Assembly (NCBI GenBank): GCA_050290785.1
Contig: JBNKIR010000042.1
Span: forward strand, 1-64,000
DNA length: 64,000 nucleotides
Reading direction: 5' to 3'
Source of the DNA: JAAGZL01 sp050290785
Lineage (GTDB): Bacteria > Pseudomonadota > Gammaproteobacteria > Chromatiales > Chromatiaceae
The notes beneath the pieces were generated by a model. The model was not told the DNA's origin. It searched no databases and saw only the letters and a program-made list of their open reading frames with translations. Numbering within the stretch: position 1 is the first letter of the stretch; each line of letters starts with the position of its first letter. The position numbers and the translations under genes were made by a program. Below, one piece after another: positions 25,802 through 34,896 of this stretch.

Positions 25802-27187
25802 CTACTTTTCAAATACGCTAAGTCGATCAAAAATATCCTGTATTGACTCTATTGATGCCATGATGTGTTCCAGCATCATGGTATCATGAGTGGAGGTTGA
25901 ATCGTTGTAACTGTTGAACATGCGAACGGTATTGCGTATCTGCCAGGTTAACTCCTTGATAAGCAGTTCAATCTCGTTGAGTTCGTCTATTACCTTATCT
26001 TCTATGTCTGCCACTTCTCTTTCTTTTTTCAGCCATTCGGCAATTTCACTGCTCAACAACCCAGATTCATGTATGGTTGTGCGGATTCTATGTGTGATTG
26101 CGGTGAAAGCTGATAGCTGTTTTGCATCAAATTGCTCTATCCTGTCGCCGAGCTCCAACAGATTTTCGTGAATATCGTCTAGTGCTTCCTTTGCCTCTCT
26201 GAGAATATCGATCTGTTTCCCGAGATTTTTTGCATATTCCCTGGGGCAGCTGTCCGGTCTCAGTCTGAGTGGTTGTAGTCCTGATTTTTTTATGATCGCT
26301 ACTGTTGCGCGATATACATCATATCCATTGGTAGTAGAGTTAAGTTGTAGGTAAGGCTTAATATCCCCGATGGTGCGTTGGCTGTCATTGAATGACTTGA
26401 TTCGAATAGAGTGGATACTATCTGTCATCCCTATGATCCTTCCTGGCGTATCAAGCTGTTCTTCATTTAGGGTGAACGGATAGCCTGAACCGAAACAGTC
26501 TTCATGGTGTTCAATGACGGCGCGGGGGATTACGGGAGAGAGGCCTGGTATGGAGTCGGCTATAATTTTACCCACTATGACGTGGGCGCGTACGGTCTTC
26601 CATTCATCTGTAGACAGTTTTTTGTTGCTGCAAACAATGTCAGGATCCAGATGCAGTAGCCCTATATCGTGTATAAGTGCGGCAACAAGGGTGTCGCGTA
26701 TGTCATAAGTATCCAACCCCATTTCCCGAGCGATCATGGCGGCCATCCAGGCCGAGAATATGCTCTTTTCAAACTCAGGATGCATCTGTGCTTCCAACAC
26801 GGTAAGTTTTTGTGTTACCAGCGGATGTAGTCTTTCAAGCTTAAGCAGCCTTTCAAACTCAGGAGCAAAGCCCATCGCATCGTCGATGATACGGAGGTCA
26901 GGGTATTTATCCAGGAGGCGTCTGAATTCCTCTATCAGGGTCTTTGTGTCTGCCTGACGTTCCAGACCAACGTCATTATCGAGCGGCTTTAACAGCTTGT
27001 GTTTGATGAGTCTGTCGCGCAGGCCATCATCGATTGGCGCACCCTTGCGCGCAAGGAGTACGCCGTTGTCATTAAGGATATCTGCGATGGCAAATGCCTG
27101 GTTTCCACTGTTAGTGATCTCTGATAGGTGGAGAGAGTAGAAACCGTTTTTCGCATGTTCCTGATACTGTTGAATAAGCTCATCCAT
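25802..27187 (-). CDS. HD-GYP-like c-di-GMP phosphodiesterase with C-terminal coiled coil
   Basis: A 461-residue protein without membrane segments. The N-terminal 60 residues resemble the small domain often fused before HD-GYP (ILNDNGVLLARKGAPI). The HD-GYP-type core carries ALIHDIGLLHL, a conserved histidine in RAHVIVGKII, and HHEDCFGSGYP. The GYP loop is present, but the usual KIGIP is replaced by LLHLDPDI, so metal binding and activity need testing. Residues 340-460 are predicted helical/coiled coil. It is the second HD-GYP gene in the window and stands alone. Confidence 0.8.
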   Translation of the reverse strand: MDELIQQYQEHAKNGFYSLHLSEITNSGNQAFAIADILNDNGVLLARKGAPIDDGLRDRLIKHKLLKPLDNDVGLERQADTKTLIEEFRRLLDKYPDLRIIDDAMGFAPEFERLLKLERLHPLVTQKLTVLEAQMHPEFEKSIFSAWMAAMIAREMGLDTYDIRDTLVAALIHDIGLLHLDPDIVCSNKKLSTDEWKTVRAHVIVGKIIADSIPGLSPVIPRAVIEHHEDCFGSGYPFTLNEEQLDTPGRIIGMTDSIHSIRIKSFNDSQRTIGDIKPYLQLNSTTNGYDVYRATVAIIKKSGLQPLRLRPDSCPREYAKNLGKQIDILREAKEALDDIHENLLELGDRIEQFDAKQLSAFTAITHRIRTTIHESGLLSSEIAEWLKKEREVADIEDKVIDELNEIELLIKELTWQIRNTVRMFNSYNDSTSTHDTMMLEHIMASIESIQDIFDRLSVFEK

Positions 27188-27396
27188 TTCAAATCATTCT
27201 ATTGCTCGAGGAGTATGACTTGTAAAGACTATTCATGGCCTTAAAAATTGTTATTTATCAAAATTGACAGCAGTCTCTTGTTAGATGTGGATGAAATAGG
27301 TGCCTCACCCAACACATCATATCGGCATGTTGTGTGGGAACTTTATAAAATAGTGGAAAAATCAGAAGTTTTTTTCTTGTTTATTATGGCGGCTAT

Positions 27397-27735
27397 TTAG
27401 ATATACATATCCACATCAGGATTCCAACTGAAACTGTCAACAGTTTCGGTTGTTACCTGGTGGTCATGTAGTGGGATGCCATCTGTATCTGCAATGGGAA
27501 ATAACTCTTCGACATAGGCGCCCCATGAATTGATCTTCTTGCCGGAGAGCAGATTGAGCATTATATCGTCAATCATGTCTGTATCACCTGATATGTAGCA
27601 TGACACAGTCCCGTCGCTAAGGTTGCTGGCCGCGGCTTCCAAATTACGTTTCTGGCATGCACGTATAAAGGTCTGTCTGAACATCACCCCCTGAACCTTG
27701 CCACTGACTTTGAAAAATATGTGATTTTTTTTCAT
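27397..27735 (-). CDS. Acylphosphatase-like protein
   Basis: A 112-residue protein with the acylphosphatase signature VSGKVQGVMFRQTF; the catalytic Arg is R20 and the catalytic Asn is N38 in SNLSDGTV. It hydrolyses carboxyl-phosphate bonds such as those of acyl phosphates. It is about 20 residues longer than most family members, with a C-terminal extension. Its ATG overlaps the stop of the GIY-YIG gene (ATGA), showing translational coupling. Confidence 0.85.
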   Translation of the reverse strand: MKKNHIFFKVSGKVQGVMFRQTFIRACQKRNLEAAASNLSDGTVSCYISGDTDMIDDIMLNLLSGKKINSWGAYVEELFPIADTDGIPLHDHQVTTETVDSFSWNPDVDMYI

Positions 27736-28001
27736 TTGTTCATGTCCATTAGCAGCATCTCCTTAGCCTTTTTGTCCATCTTCTTTATCTCGCATTCTCG
27801 TTTCGCGGCCTGAGAACGGGTCTTTATATTCTCTGTGTATACCAGGGTAACCGGGGTCCTGGAGCGGGTATATTTTGCCCCGAGTTTACTCGCGGAGTTA
27901 TGCTCTTTTATCCTTTTATCTATATCTTTAGTTATTCCTGTATATAGGCTGTTATCAGAGCAACGCACCATATACACGATCCAGCTATCATTCACCTGCA
28001 T
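27732..28001 (-). CDS. GIY-YIG nuclease superfamily protein (YhbQ/UPF0213-like)
   Basis: An 89-residue single-domain protein with the GIY-YIG pattern VYMVRCSDNSLYTGITKDIDKRIKEHN and a conserved TRSQAAKRECEIKKM segment. Members of this small family have reported DNA or RNA nuclease activity, but the physiological role is unsettled. It heads a two-gene unit with the acylphosphatase-like gene, overlapping by 4 bases. Confidence 0.88.
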   Translation of the reverse strand: MQVNDSWIVYMVRCSDNSLYTGITKDIDKRIKEHNSASKLGAKYTRSRTPVTLVYTENIKTRSQAAKRECEIKKMDKKAKEMLLMDMNK

Positions 28002-28253
28002 CTAACCTGTTGTTTTATTAAGAAAGAGTTATCTAATAATCGCCATTGCCATGCCTGACATGAGTTGACAATTTTTAATGATATTAAACAACAATATAGT
28101 TATGAAGGGATACTTTCCAAGGAATTTTTGCATTAGAATGCCAGAATCACAATATACGTTGGGTGCTTATTGATAGATTCGCTATGTTGTAATCACCCAT
28201 GGTTGGATGATTGTGAGTTAACAAGAAAGATTTGTATCGCTAGAGGTAGAAAA

Positions 28254-28463
28254 ATGGTTACTGGTACCGTCAAATGGTTTAACGAGTCTAAGGGCTACGG
28301 TTTTATTTCCCCGCAGGATGGAAGTTCAGACGTGTTTGTACATTTCTCAGCCATCGAAGGTAGTGGCTTTAAGACATTGCAGGAAGGGGAGACTGTTCAG
28401 TTTGATGTGGAAAATGGTCCAAAAGGTCCGCAGGCTGTAAGGGTCACAAAAGAGACTGGATAG
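28254..28463 (+). CDS. Cold-shock domain protein
   Basis: A 69-residue CspA-family protein: MVTGTVKWFNESKGYGFISPQDGSSDVFVHFSAI contains both RNA-binding motifs (KGYGFI and VFVHF). It binds single-stranded RNA/DNA and melts RNA structure. ATG 28254 follows AGAGGT by 5 bases; an in-frame extension to 28170 is likely untranslated leader. A long 5' leader is common for csp genes and may regulate expression. Confidence 0.93.
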   Translation: MVTGTVKWFNESKGYGFISPQDGSSDVFVHFSAIEGSGFKTLQEGETVQFDVENGPKGPQAVRVTKETG

Positions 28464-28801
28464 CAGTCCGACTTTAGCTTCCAGCAAAGAATATTCGTCA
28501 TTGGATAGAATGGCGGATTTGCCTGACTCGGCCTAGTCTGTAAGTTAGGCCTGATATATTTCATCTATCGCGTTTGCCAGACAGATCGTCAGGTGTACGC
28601 GTGGTAGGGTTGGGTCTTGTCTGTTCGTTTGTAGATGATTTGTCGAGTGACGCTGTATCCATTTTTTATCCATCTTCCGAATATTGCATCCCTATCCGTG
28701 TGATCAGCTGCTAGGCTGTTACTGCAGGACACTTCTGTTTATATTCCAGCTTGACAGGATATCCACTTCAGAGGTGGATATCCTGCCGTGCATGTTTATA
28801 T
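28464..28801. other. Intergenic region between csp and hsp20 with two hairpins
   Basis: The region holds a weak hairpin GGCCTA/TAGGCC (28530-28551), probably ending the csp transcript, and a strong one at 28755-28785. I see no coding gene in it. Confidence 0.4.
28755..28785. terminator. Strong hairpin downstream of hsp20
   Basis: A perfect 12-bp inverted repeat (CAGGATATCCAC and its complement) with a 7-base loop, 17 bases after the hsp20 stop. There is no T-run, so it may be an RNA-stabilising hairpin or a terminator of unusual type for the minus-strand transcript. Confidence 0.55.
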
Positions 28802-29200
28802 TCAGGATACCTCGATACGCCTTGGTGTTGCTTCTTTACTCTTCGGGAGTCGAAGTGTAAGGACGCCGTCTTCCGTTTTGGCGGTAATTCCGACCTGATC
28901 GATCTCATTGGACATGGAGAAGCTTCTGCTGTAGTGCCCAATATTGTATTCGGTATATACGGGGGTAAGCCCGTCATATTTTGAGTGGCTTACCCTGCCT
29001 TCGACAGAGAGGATATTTTTCTCTATGTGAATCTCGATGTCGTCGCGGTCAACTCCAGGCATCTCCATAACCACGATCAGTGCATCATCTTTTTCGAATA
29101 TATCCGTATAGGGGACATAATGCTTTCCAGGAACGGTCTTTTCCTGGTCGGTTTGCAGTTCCTTTTTTTCCATGGTGTCTAATACGTTTGAGTCGCTCAT
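28802..29200 (-). CDS. Small heat-shock protein, Hsp20 family
   Basis: A 132-residue protein with an alpha-crystallin domain from about 27 to 130 (VPYTDIFEKDDALIVVMEMPGVDRDDIEIHIEKNILSVEG ... GVLTLRLPKS). It lacks a clear C-terminal IxI motif. It is an ATP-independent holdase. It follows the next hsp20 by 66 bases in the same direction and may be cotranscribed from the sigma-32-like promoter at 29746-29774. Confidence 0.92.
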   Translation of the reverse strand: MSDSNVLDTMEKKELQTDQEKTVPGKHYVPYTDIFEKDDALIVVMEMPGVDRDDIEIHIEKNILSVEGRVSHSKYDGLTPVYTEYNIGHYSRSFSMSNEIDQVGITAKTEDGVLTLRLPKSKEATPRRIEVS

Positions 29201-29266
29201 CTCTTTGTCCTCGCAAACTAAATAAGACTATTGGATGAATAGGGTTCACCTAGATTGGCAGCATAA

Positions 29267-29692
29267 TCAGTTTATGGTGATTGATTTTGCTTTATCCTTT
29301 TCTGCCCGTGGCAGGAACAGGGCCAGCACTCCATCCCTTAGTTCCGCCTTCACATGATCTGAATCTATCTCCAAAGGTAGGTTGAAGGTGCGATCAAAGT
29401 TCCCTGCTGAGCGTTCGCGTCGATGAATGCTCATGTTTTCATCTTGCTCAACCATCTTTTTACCAGATATACGGAGCTGGTTTCTCTTGATGGATATATC
29501 AAGATCCTCCTTTTTTACCCCGGGGAGTTCGGCTGTCACCACCAGGTCTTCCCCCTGTTGGAATACATTAACCGGGGGGTAGCTGCCGTGGCTGGAGGTT
29601 GTGTGTCCAATCCAGTCGCTTAGCCTGGAACGCTCCAGGGCGTGCTGCATATTCAGTAAGGCCTCGAACGGGTCTGCAAATTTTGTGATCAT
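29267..29692 (-). CDS. Small heat-shock protein, Hsp20 family
   Basis: A 141-residue protein with a short N-terminal arm and an alpha-crystallin domain (VNVFQQGEDLVVTAELPGVKKEDLDISIKRNQLRISGKK ... GVLALFLPRAEKDKAKSITIN). The ATG at 29692 follows AAGGAG. It is the first of the tandem hsp20 pair; the two proteins differ enough that they may form mixed oligomers. A sigma-32-type promoter lies about 55 bases upstream. Confidence 0.93.
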   Translation of the reverse strand: MITKFADPFEALLNMQHALERSRLSDWIGHTTSSHGSYPPVNVFQQGEDLVVTAELPGVKKEDLDISIKRNQLRISGKKMVEQDENMSIHRRERSAGNFDRTFNLPLEIDSDHVKAELRDGVLALFLPRAEKDKAKSITIN

Positions 29693-29745
29693 TTCTAAGC
29701 TCCTTGGTAGTCAACAAATACCAGTAAATTCGTAATGTATTGACT

Positions 29746-29774
29746 AAATAGGAGCGCTTTATGGTTTTTTCAAG
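29746..29774 (-). promoter_or_regulatory. Sigma-32 (heat-shock) type promoter
   Basis: On the minus strand, CTTGAAA (29774-29768) is followed after 13 bases by CTCCTATTT (29754-29746), close to the RpoH consensus CTTGAAA-N(11-16)-CCCCATnT. It precedes the tandem hsp20 genes, as expected. Confidence 0.75.
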
Positions 29775-29848
29775 ATGTCGGATTTGGAGCAATCCGGGGA
29801 GGAGGGTGGTGGGAGGCGGCTATGGCGCGAGCCATAGCCGCCGGTAGA

Positions 29849-32506
29849 TCAGTCGTACTTGACCACCATATTTTTTACCGCTGCCTGGGCCGTCGCCAGT
29901 CTGGCTATGGGTACACGGAATGGAGAACATGATACATAGTCCAGCCCGGTCTTATGGCAGAATTCGATGGAGGCTGGGTCTCCGCCATGTTCGCCGCAGA
30001 TGCCCACCTTGAGTCCTCTGCGTACGCTTCTGCCCTTGGTGGTACCCATCTCCAGGAGTTGCCCCACACCGGTGGTGTCAAGGGACTGGAACGGGTCGCA
30101 GTAGAGGATCTCCTGTTTGATGTATTCAGGCAGGAAGGTGTTTACATCATCACGGCTGTAACCGAAGGTCATCTGGGTGAGGTCATTGGTGCCGAAACTG
30201 AAGAAGTCGGCATATTCAGCGATCTCATCTGCTGTCAGGGCGGCACGGGGGATCTCAATCATGGTGCCTATGAGTATATCAAGCTTGTCACTGAATCCAT
30301 TCTCATCCTTAACTGCAGCTATGGTCTGTTCGACCTTGGAACGCAGTAGTGAAAGCTCGTTTGCAGTTCCCACCAGTGGGATCATTATCTCAGGCTTGGC
30401 GTCGACGCCATCCTTGATACATGCGATAGCTGCCTCGGTAATGGCTCTGACCTGCATCTCAAGGATTTCAGGGTAGGTAACAGAGAGACGGCATCCGCGG
30501 TGTCCCAGCATGGGGTTGGCCTCATGCAGTTGGGTCAGGCGTTGCTTTACCTTCTCAACCGTTATGCCCATATGGTCTGCGAGTTCCTGTTGGATCTCTT
30601 CATCATGTGGTAGAAATTCATGTAGTGGAGGGTCCAGCAGACGAATGGTTACCGGGAGTCCGTCCATTGCAGTAAGGATGCCGATAAAGTCAGTGCGTTG
30701 ATGCGGCAGCAGCTTGTCCAGGGCGATGCGGCGCTGCTGCTCGGTTTCTGCCAGGATCATCTCGCGCATATCGGTAATGCGGTTCTCGTCAAAAAACATA
30801 TGCTCGGTACGGCATAGACCTATGCCTTCGGCACCAAAGGCCCTGGCCCTTTCAGCATCCTTCGGGGTATCGGCATTGGTCCTGACCTGTAATTTGCGGA
30901 ACTCATCCGCCCACTGCATTACCGCAGTAAACTCGTCCGACAGTTCCGGTTCCTTGGTAGGTACCGCACCTGCCATGACCTCGCCGGATGTGCCATCCAG
31001 GCTGATTACATCATCTGCGCCGAAGGTACGGCCGCTGATCTTGATGGTCTTGCTGGCCTCATCTATCTCAATATCTCCAGCGCCCGCTACGCAGCATTTA
31101 CCCCAACCTCTGGCAACCACAGCCGCGTGACTGGTCATGCCGCCGGTGGAGGTGAGGATGCCTGCTGCCACATGCATGCCGTTAACGTCTTCCGGGCTGG
31201 TCTCCTTGCGCACCAGAAGCACAGATTCGCCCTGTGCGGTACGCTCTACCGCCTCTTCAGCGGTGAATGCGAGTTTGCCGGATGCGGCGCCAGGGGAGGC
31301 CGGGAGACCTACGGTCAAAATATCCCGGTCCGCCGAGGGATCGAATGTGGGGAGCAGGAGCTGTGTCAGGTCGTTGGCAGGGATACGTACAAGGGCATCA
31401 CCTCGGGTGATGTGTCCTTCCATGAACATGTCTACTGCGATCTTTACCGCGGCCAGTCCGGTGCGTTTGCCGGTTCTGGTCTGAAGGATATAGAGTTTGT
31501 CGTGCTCAATGGTGAACTCGATATCCTGCATCTCGCGATAGTGATCTTCCAAGATGCGTTTTGTCTCCAGCAGTTGGTCATATATGCCGCTGTTCCATGC
31601 GCCCATTTCGCTGATGTTCTTGGGTGTGCGAATGCCGGCCACCACATCTTCGCCCTGGGCGTTGATCAGGAATTCACCATAAAATTCGTTTACGCCGGTG
31701 GAGGGGTTTCTGGTAAAGGCCACACCAGTACCGGAATCGTCTCCCATGTTGCCAAAGACCATGGTCTGGACGTTTACTGCGGTTCCCATCAGACCGGTGA
31801 TCTCATTGATCTCACGGTAGCTGACGGCGCGCGGGGTGTTCCAACTCTTGAACACCGCCTCAATGGATTTTTCCAGTTGCTGGTACGGGTCCTGTGGAAA
31901 CTCCTCTCCGGTATGCTTTTGGTACACGGCCTTGTAGGCCTCAATCAGTTTTTCCAGACCGGTTTCGTCCAACTCGGTATCCAGTTTGACTCCAAATTCA
32001 GATTTAATACGGTCGAACTCTTTCTCAAACTCTTCATGTGCCACACCCATTACCACATCGCCAAACATATTGATGAGACGGCGGTAGGCATCCAGTGCGA
32101 AACGTCTGTTATCAAAGGCCTTGGCTAGACCAACGATCGCCTTATCGTTTAGGCCAAGGTTCAGGACCGTGTCCATCATGCCCGGCATACTGATGGCGGC
32201 ACCACTTCGTACGGAAACAATCAGAGGGTTCTCCTCGCTCCCGAAATTTTTGCCCGTCTCCTTTTCCAAATGTTCCATATTGGAGTGGACTTCCTGCATC
32301 AGGCGCCCAGGTAATTTTCCACCGCACTTGTTGTATTCAGAGCATGTCTCTGTGGTGATTGTGAATCCTGGAGGCACAGGTAGCCCGATCGACGTCATTT
32401 CCGCCAGGTTTGCGCCTTTGCCTCCTAGCAGCTCTTTCATGTCCTTGGAGCCTTCTGACTTGCTCTTTCCGAAATAGTAGACTCGTTTGATGGATTCTAG
32501 TGTCAT
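29849..32506 (-). CDS. ppdK: Pyruvate, phosphate dikinase
   Basis: An 885-residue enzyme with the three PPDK domains: N-terminal nucleotide-binding (GGKGANLAEMTSIGLPVPPGF), the phosphohistidine domain (GGMTSHAAVVARGWGKCCVAG, catalytic His) and the C-terminal PEP/pyruvate barrel (RTEHMFF, GICGEHGGDP with the catalytic Cys). It interconverts pyruvate plus ATP plus Pi and PEP plus AMP plus PPi. The PPi-linked enzyme can serve gluconeogenesis or, in reverse, PPi-saving glycolysis. No regulatory kinase gene adjoins it. The same window encodes PEPCK, giving two routes to PEP. Confidence 0.96.
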   Translation of the reverse strand: MTLESIKRVYYFGKSKSEGSKDMKELLGGKGANLAEMTSIGLPVPPGFTITTETCSEYNKCGGKLPGRLMQEVHSNMEHLEKETGKNFGSEENPLIVSVRSGAAISMPGMMDTVLNLGLNDKAIVGLAKAFDNRRFALDAYRRLINMFGDVVMGVAHEEFEKEFDRIKSEFGVKLDTELDETGLEKLIEAYKAVYQKHTGEEFPQDPYQQLEKSIEAVFKSWNTPRAVSYREINEITGLMGTAVNVQTMVFGNMGDDSGTGVAFTRNPSTGVNEFYGEFLINAQGEDVVAGIRTPKNISEMGAWNSGIYDQLLETKRILEDHYREMQDIEFTIEHDKLYILQTRTGKRTGLAAVKIAVDMFMEGHITRGDALVRIPANDLTQLLLPTFDPSADRDILTVGLPASPGAASGKLAFTAEEAVERTAQGESVLLVRKETSPEDVNGMHVAAGILTSTGGMTSHAAVVARGWGKCCVAGAGDIEIDEASKTIKISGRTFGADDVISLDGTSGEVMAGAVPTKEPELSDEFTAVMQWADEFRKLQVRTNADTPKDAERARAFGAEGIGLCRTEHMFFDENRITDMREMILAETEQQRRIALDKLLPHQRTDFIGILTAMDGLPVTIRLLDPPLHEFLPHDEEIQQELADHMGITVEKVKQRLTQLHEANPMLGHRGCRLSVTYPEILEMQVRAITEAAIACIKDGVDAKPEIMIPLVGTANELSLLRSKVEQTIAAVKDENGFSDKLDILIGTMIEIPRAALTADEIAEYADFFSFGTNDLTQMTFGYSRDDVNTFLPEYIKQEILYCDPFQSLDTTGVGQLLEMGTTKGRSVRRGLKVGICGEHGGDPASIEFCHKTGLDYVSCSPFRVPIARLATAQAAVKNMVVKYD

Positions 32507-32775
32507 TGTTTGGCCTTATGGGCAGTAGTGAATTAAATAAATATCCAATAAAAATAGCAGGTTAATGCCATGAATGTGCGGATGAACTATTATTTTAAAC
32601 CCGGCATATATTAATTATCAGGGGCCAATATTCAAGTATTTATATTGGCTCAGCTGAAAAAAAGTACATTTATAGTGGGTTATGCTGGTTTGTTTAACCA
32701 GAATGTTATGGCTCGGTCTGGCTGCTATGAGATATGGATGCCGCAGAAAATGTGTTTTTGTTGCTCAATGAATGG

Positions 32776-33159
32776 CTATAAATGGTCCCACGGTTCCTCG
32801 TAGCTTGGTACTTCTTCTGAGCTCTCAGATCCGACGGCATAATCTGAAAAACTATTCTCTTCCACCTCTTCCAATCCGTAAGCGGTGGAATCCCAGTCAG
32901 TGGTGTCTGTATCAGTAATGGAGGAGCCCAGATCATCGAGTTCGGAAACATCCAGCGCCCCCGAGATATCTTCCGGCGACGCAATCTGTTCCAGGTCCAT
33001 TTGGTACCAATCATCAATATCAATCTCTTCGATATCACCGTCAAAGTACTGAATCTCGATTACGAGATCGCTTTCATCTACGGCAACTACCTGGAATTTC
33101 TGTCCCTTATCCAGATGCTGATACCAAGAGTTAACGATGGGATCCGATTCCGTAGCCAT
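32776..33159 (-). CDS. DUF6763 family acidic protein
   Basis: A 127-residue very acidic protein. The N-terminal half (DPIVNSWYQHLDKGQKFQVVAVDESDLVIEIQYFDGDIEEIDIDDWYQMDLEQI) matches the DUF6763 proteins of gammaproteobacteria; the rest is a Ser/Asp/Glu-rich tail probably without fixed structure. ATG 33159 follows AGGAG by 7 bases; the longer frame is rejected. Function unknown. Confidence 0.82.
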   Translation of the reverse strand: MATESDPIVNSWYQHLDKGQKFQVVAVDESDLVIEIQYFDGDIEEIDIDDWYQMDLEQIASPEDISGALDVSELDDLGSSITDTDTTDWDSTAYGLEEVEENSFSDYAVGSESSEEVPSYEEPWDHL

Positions 33160-33654
33160 AAGCCATCTCCTGTATCTATAGCCATACAAATCTAACTATT
33201 TTGATAGCAGTTTACACATTCATGAGTATATACACTGGAGAGAAAAGCGTTAGGTTTATTGCATGTAGAACAGTGCAAGAATTAAAGGAGTATGACGAGA
33301 CCAAATGATGGTTATAGTTACTGGATTCTGCCAGATACCATAAATTAATCGGTAAAGAATTCTGTTAGTCGGACGCTAACCATGGTCAGGTAACCTGTTT
33401 ATTTGGCAACAGATATTGCGGTTCAGCGTATATGCAAGGCCATTCAATCCATCTATAATGTTGCCGTTAAAAATAATCGGGGTTAATAAAAGGTTGTAAC
33501 TATTTGTAATGGAATTAAAAAATTGATATGCGTAAATGCAAGGCATGGATAATGCCAATCTGATTGATCGGGTTTGATTGGCTGTCGCTGAGTATGTTTT
33601 TGCGGGTTTTACCTAACATTACGCATATTGAAGTGAAGAATAAGGCGAAAATAA
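33160..33654. other. AT-rich intergenic region
   Basis: About 495 bases between the divergently transcribed DUF6763 and L,D-transpeptidase genes. It contains a small hairpin GTTAG/CTAAC at 33364-33380 and little else that I can name. No coding frame has a family signature. Confidence 0.35.
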
Positions 33655-34146
33655 ATGCGTACTGTAAATTTGTTAATCGGGTTGGTGATTTGGGCTGTCT
33701 CTGTAGCTGCGTCTGCAGATAAGGTGGATGTTGCGGTCGATATCTCCAAGCAGGAGATGAAGATATATGTGGAAGGCCATCGTAAATATACCTGGAAGGT
33801 CTCTTCCGCACGTGAAGGTTATTCTACCCCTACCGGTGATTACCGCCCACAGTGGATAACACGGATGCACCGCTCCAAGAAATACGATAATGCCCCCATG
33901 CCATATTCTGTGTTCTTCAACGGTGGCTATGCCATCCACGGCACCAATGAGATAAGACGTCTGGGTAGACCAGCTTCACACGGTTGCATAAGATTGCACC
34001 CAAGCAACGCTGCCAGACTGTATGGGTTGGTGAAGAAGCACGGCAAGGATAATGTGAGGATAATGGTCAGGCGTGAGATCAATCCATCCGTGCTGGCCAG
34101 TCACTTCAAGGGGCCGTTTGCGGTTGCAGAAAGGTTGTTCAATTAG
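33655..34146 (+). CDS. L,D-transpeptidase (YkuD domain), exported
   Basis: A 163-residue protein with a signal peptide (residues 1-21, cleaved after AASA). The YkuD domain carries HGTNEIRRLGRPASHGCIRL, which includes the catalytic His and the Cys of SHGCIRL. Such enzymes make 3-3 peptidoglycan crosslinks or attach lipoproteins to the wall. It is short for the family, with no LysM or peptidoglycan-binding domain. It stands alone on the plus strand. Confidence 0.9.
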   Translation: MRTVNLLIGLVIWAVSVAASADKVDVAVDISKQEMKIYVEGHRKYTWKVSSAREGYSTPTGDYRPQWITRMHRSKKYDNAPMPYSVFFNGGYAIHGTNEIRRLGRPASHGCIRLHPSNAARLYGLVKKHGKDNVRIMVRREINPSVLASHFKGPFAVAERLFN

Positions 34147-34178
34147 CTGTTGTTTTTTCCTGTTTATCTCCTACGACG

Positions 34179-34826
34179 TTACAGCATAGCAGCGCTTTTC
34201 TGAAAATATTTCCATAGAAAAAGCTGCGCTTCTGCATCCATGCCGATGAATACCACTCCATGATCGAACATGGGTGGATGGTCTTCGGCTTCGTGTGCTG
34301 CATGTACATAGCGGATCATGCAGGTGTAGGTGAAACCAGGTTCTCCGTCTTCAGTTTCAAAATTTATTTGGAACATATCATCTATCGTTCCCAATCTTCT
34401 ATTTGCCACCAGGCAGGCCCCTGCAGTACTAACATTCATGATTGAGATTGGGGTGCTATCGATATCTCCATCCACCACCAGATGGATGTTGGCTTGGGCG
34501 GCTGGAACACGGCTGCTTTTGCGCAGGGATCCTGACCTTATGTTTTCAGGGTAGGAGATATGCAGGTGGGGATATGGTTCATTGAGTATGGCCAGCACCT
34601 CTGTTTCAAAGCATACGTCCTCTTCGTCCTGTTTTATATTGACGATAAACCTCTCACCGGGATTGATTTGTACAGGAATGTCATCTTTTTTGGGATGGGC
34701 GATTATCAGGTCCTGGCCATGGCTATAGCCAATCAGTTCTGAATGTAGATTGTTCAAAACCAGATTACTCGAAGAATCAAGTTCCAGCTCAGCTCCAATT
34801 ACGAGATCAAGAAGGCTCTCATTCAT
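34179..34826 (-). CDS. PilZ domain c-di-GMP receptor with YcgR-like N-terminus
   Basis: A 215-residue protein. Residues about 1-95 look like the YcgR N-terminal flagellar-brake fold, and about 98-210 is a PilZ domain with RKSSR (the RxxxR c-di-GMP motif) and NVSTAGACL (the [D/N]xSxxG motif). Both binding motifs are intact, so c-di-GMP binding is likely. It may be one output of the RpfG and HD-GYP enzymes in this window. No flagellar gene adjoins it. Confidence 0.87.
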   Translation of the reverse strand: MNESLLDLVIGAELELDSSSNLVLNNLHSELIGYSHGQDLIIAHPKKDDIPVQINPGERFIVNIKQDEEDVCFETEVLAILNEPYPHLHISYPENIRSGSLRKSSRVPAAQANIHLVVDGDIDSTPISIMNVSTAGACLVANRRLGTIDDMFQINFETEDGEPGFTYTCMIRYVHAAHEAEDHPPMFDHGVVFIGMDAEAQLFLWKYFQKSAAML

Positions 34827-34896
34827 TTCCAGCGTTGTCCTGTTGGATTGTTAATTATTAGAAGAGAGTTTAGTACAGTTCTTTACTGGAGGGGTA

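Noticed and set aside
27301..27340. A hairpin (CCCAACACA / TGTTGTGTGGG) in the gap between the HD-GYP and acylphosphatase genes
   Set aside because: The arms pair imperfectly and there is no T-run; it is not convincing as a terminator or operator.
31127..32128. A 333-codon open frame on the plus strand
   Set aside because: It lies antisense inside the PPDK gene, which has all its family motifs; the frame has no recognisable protein features.
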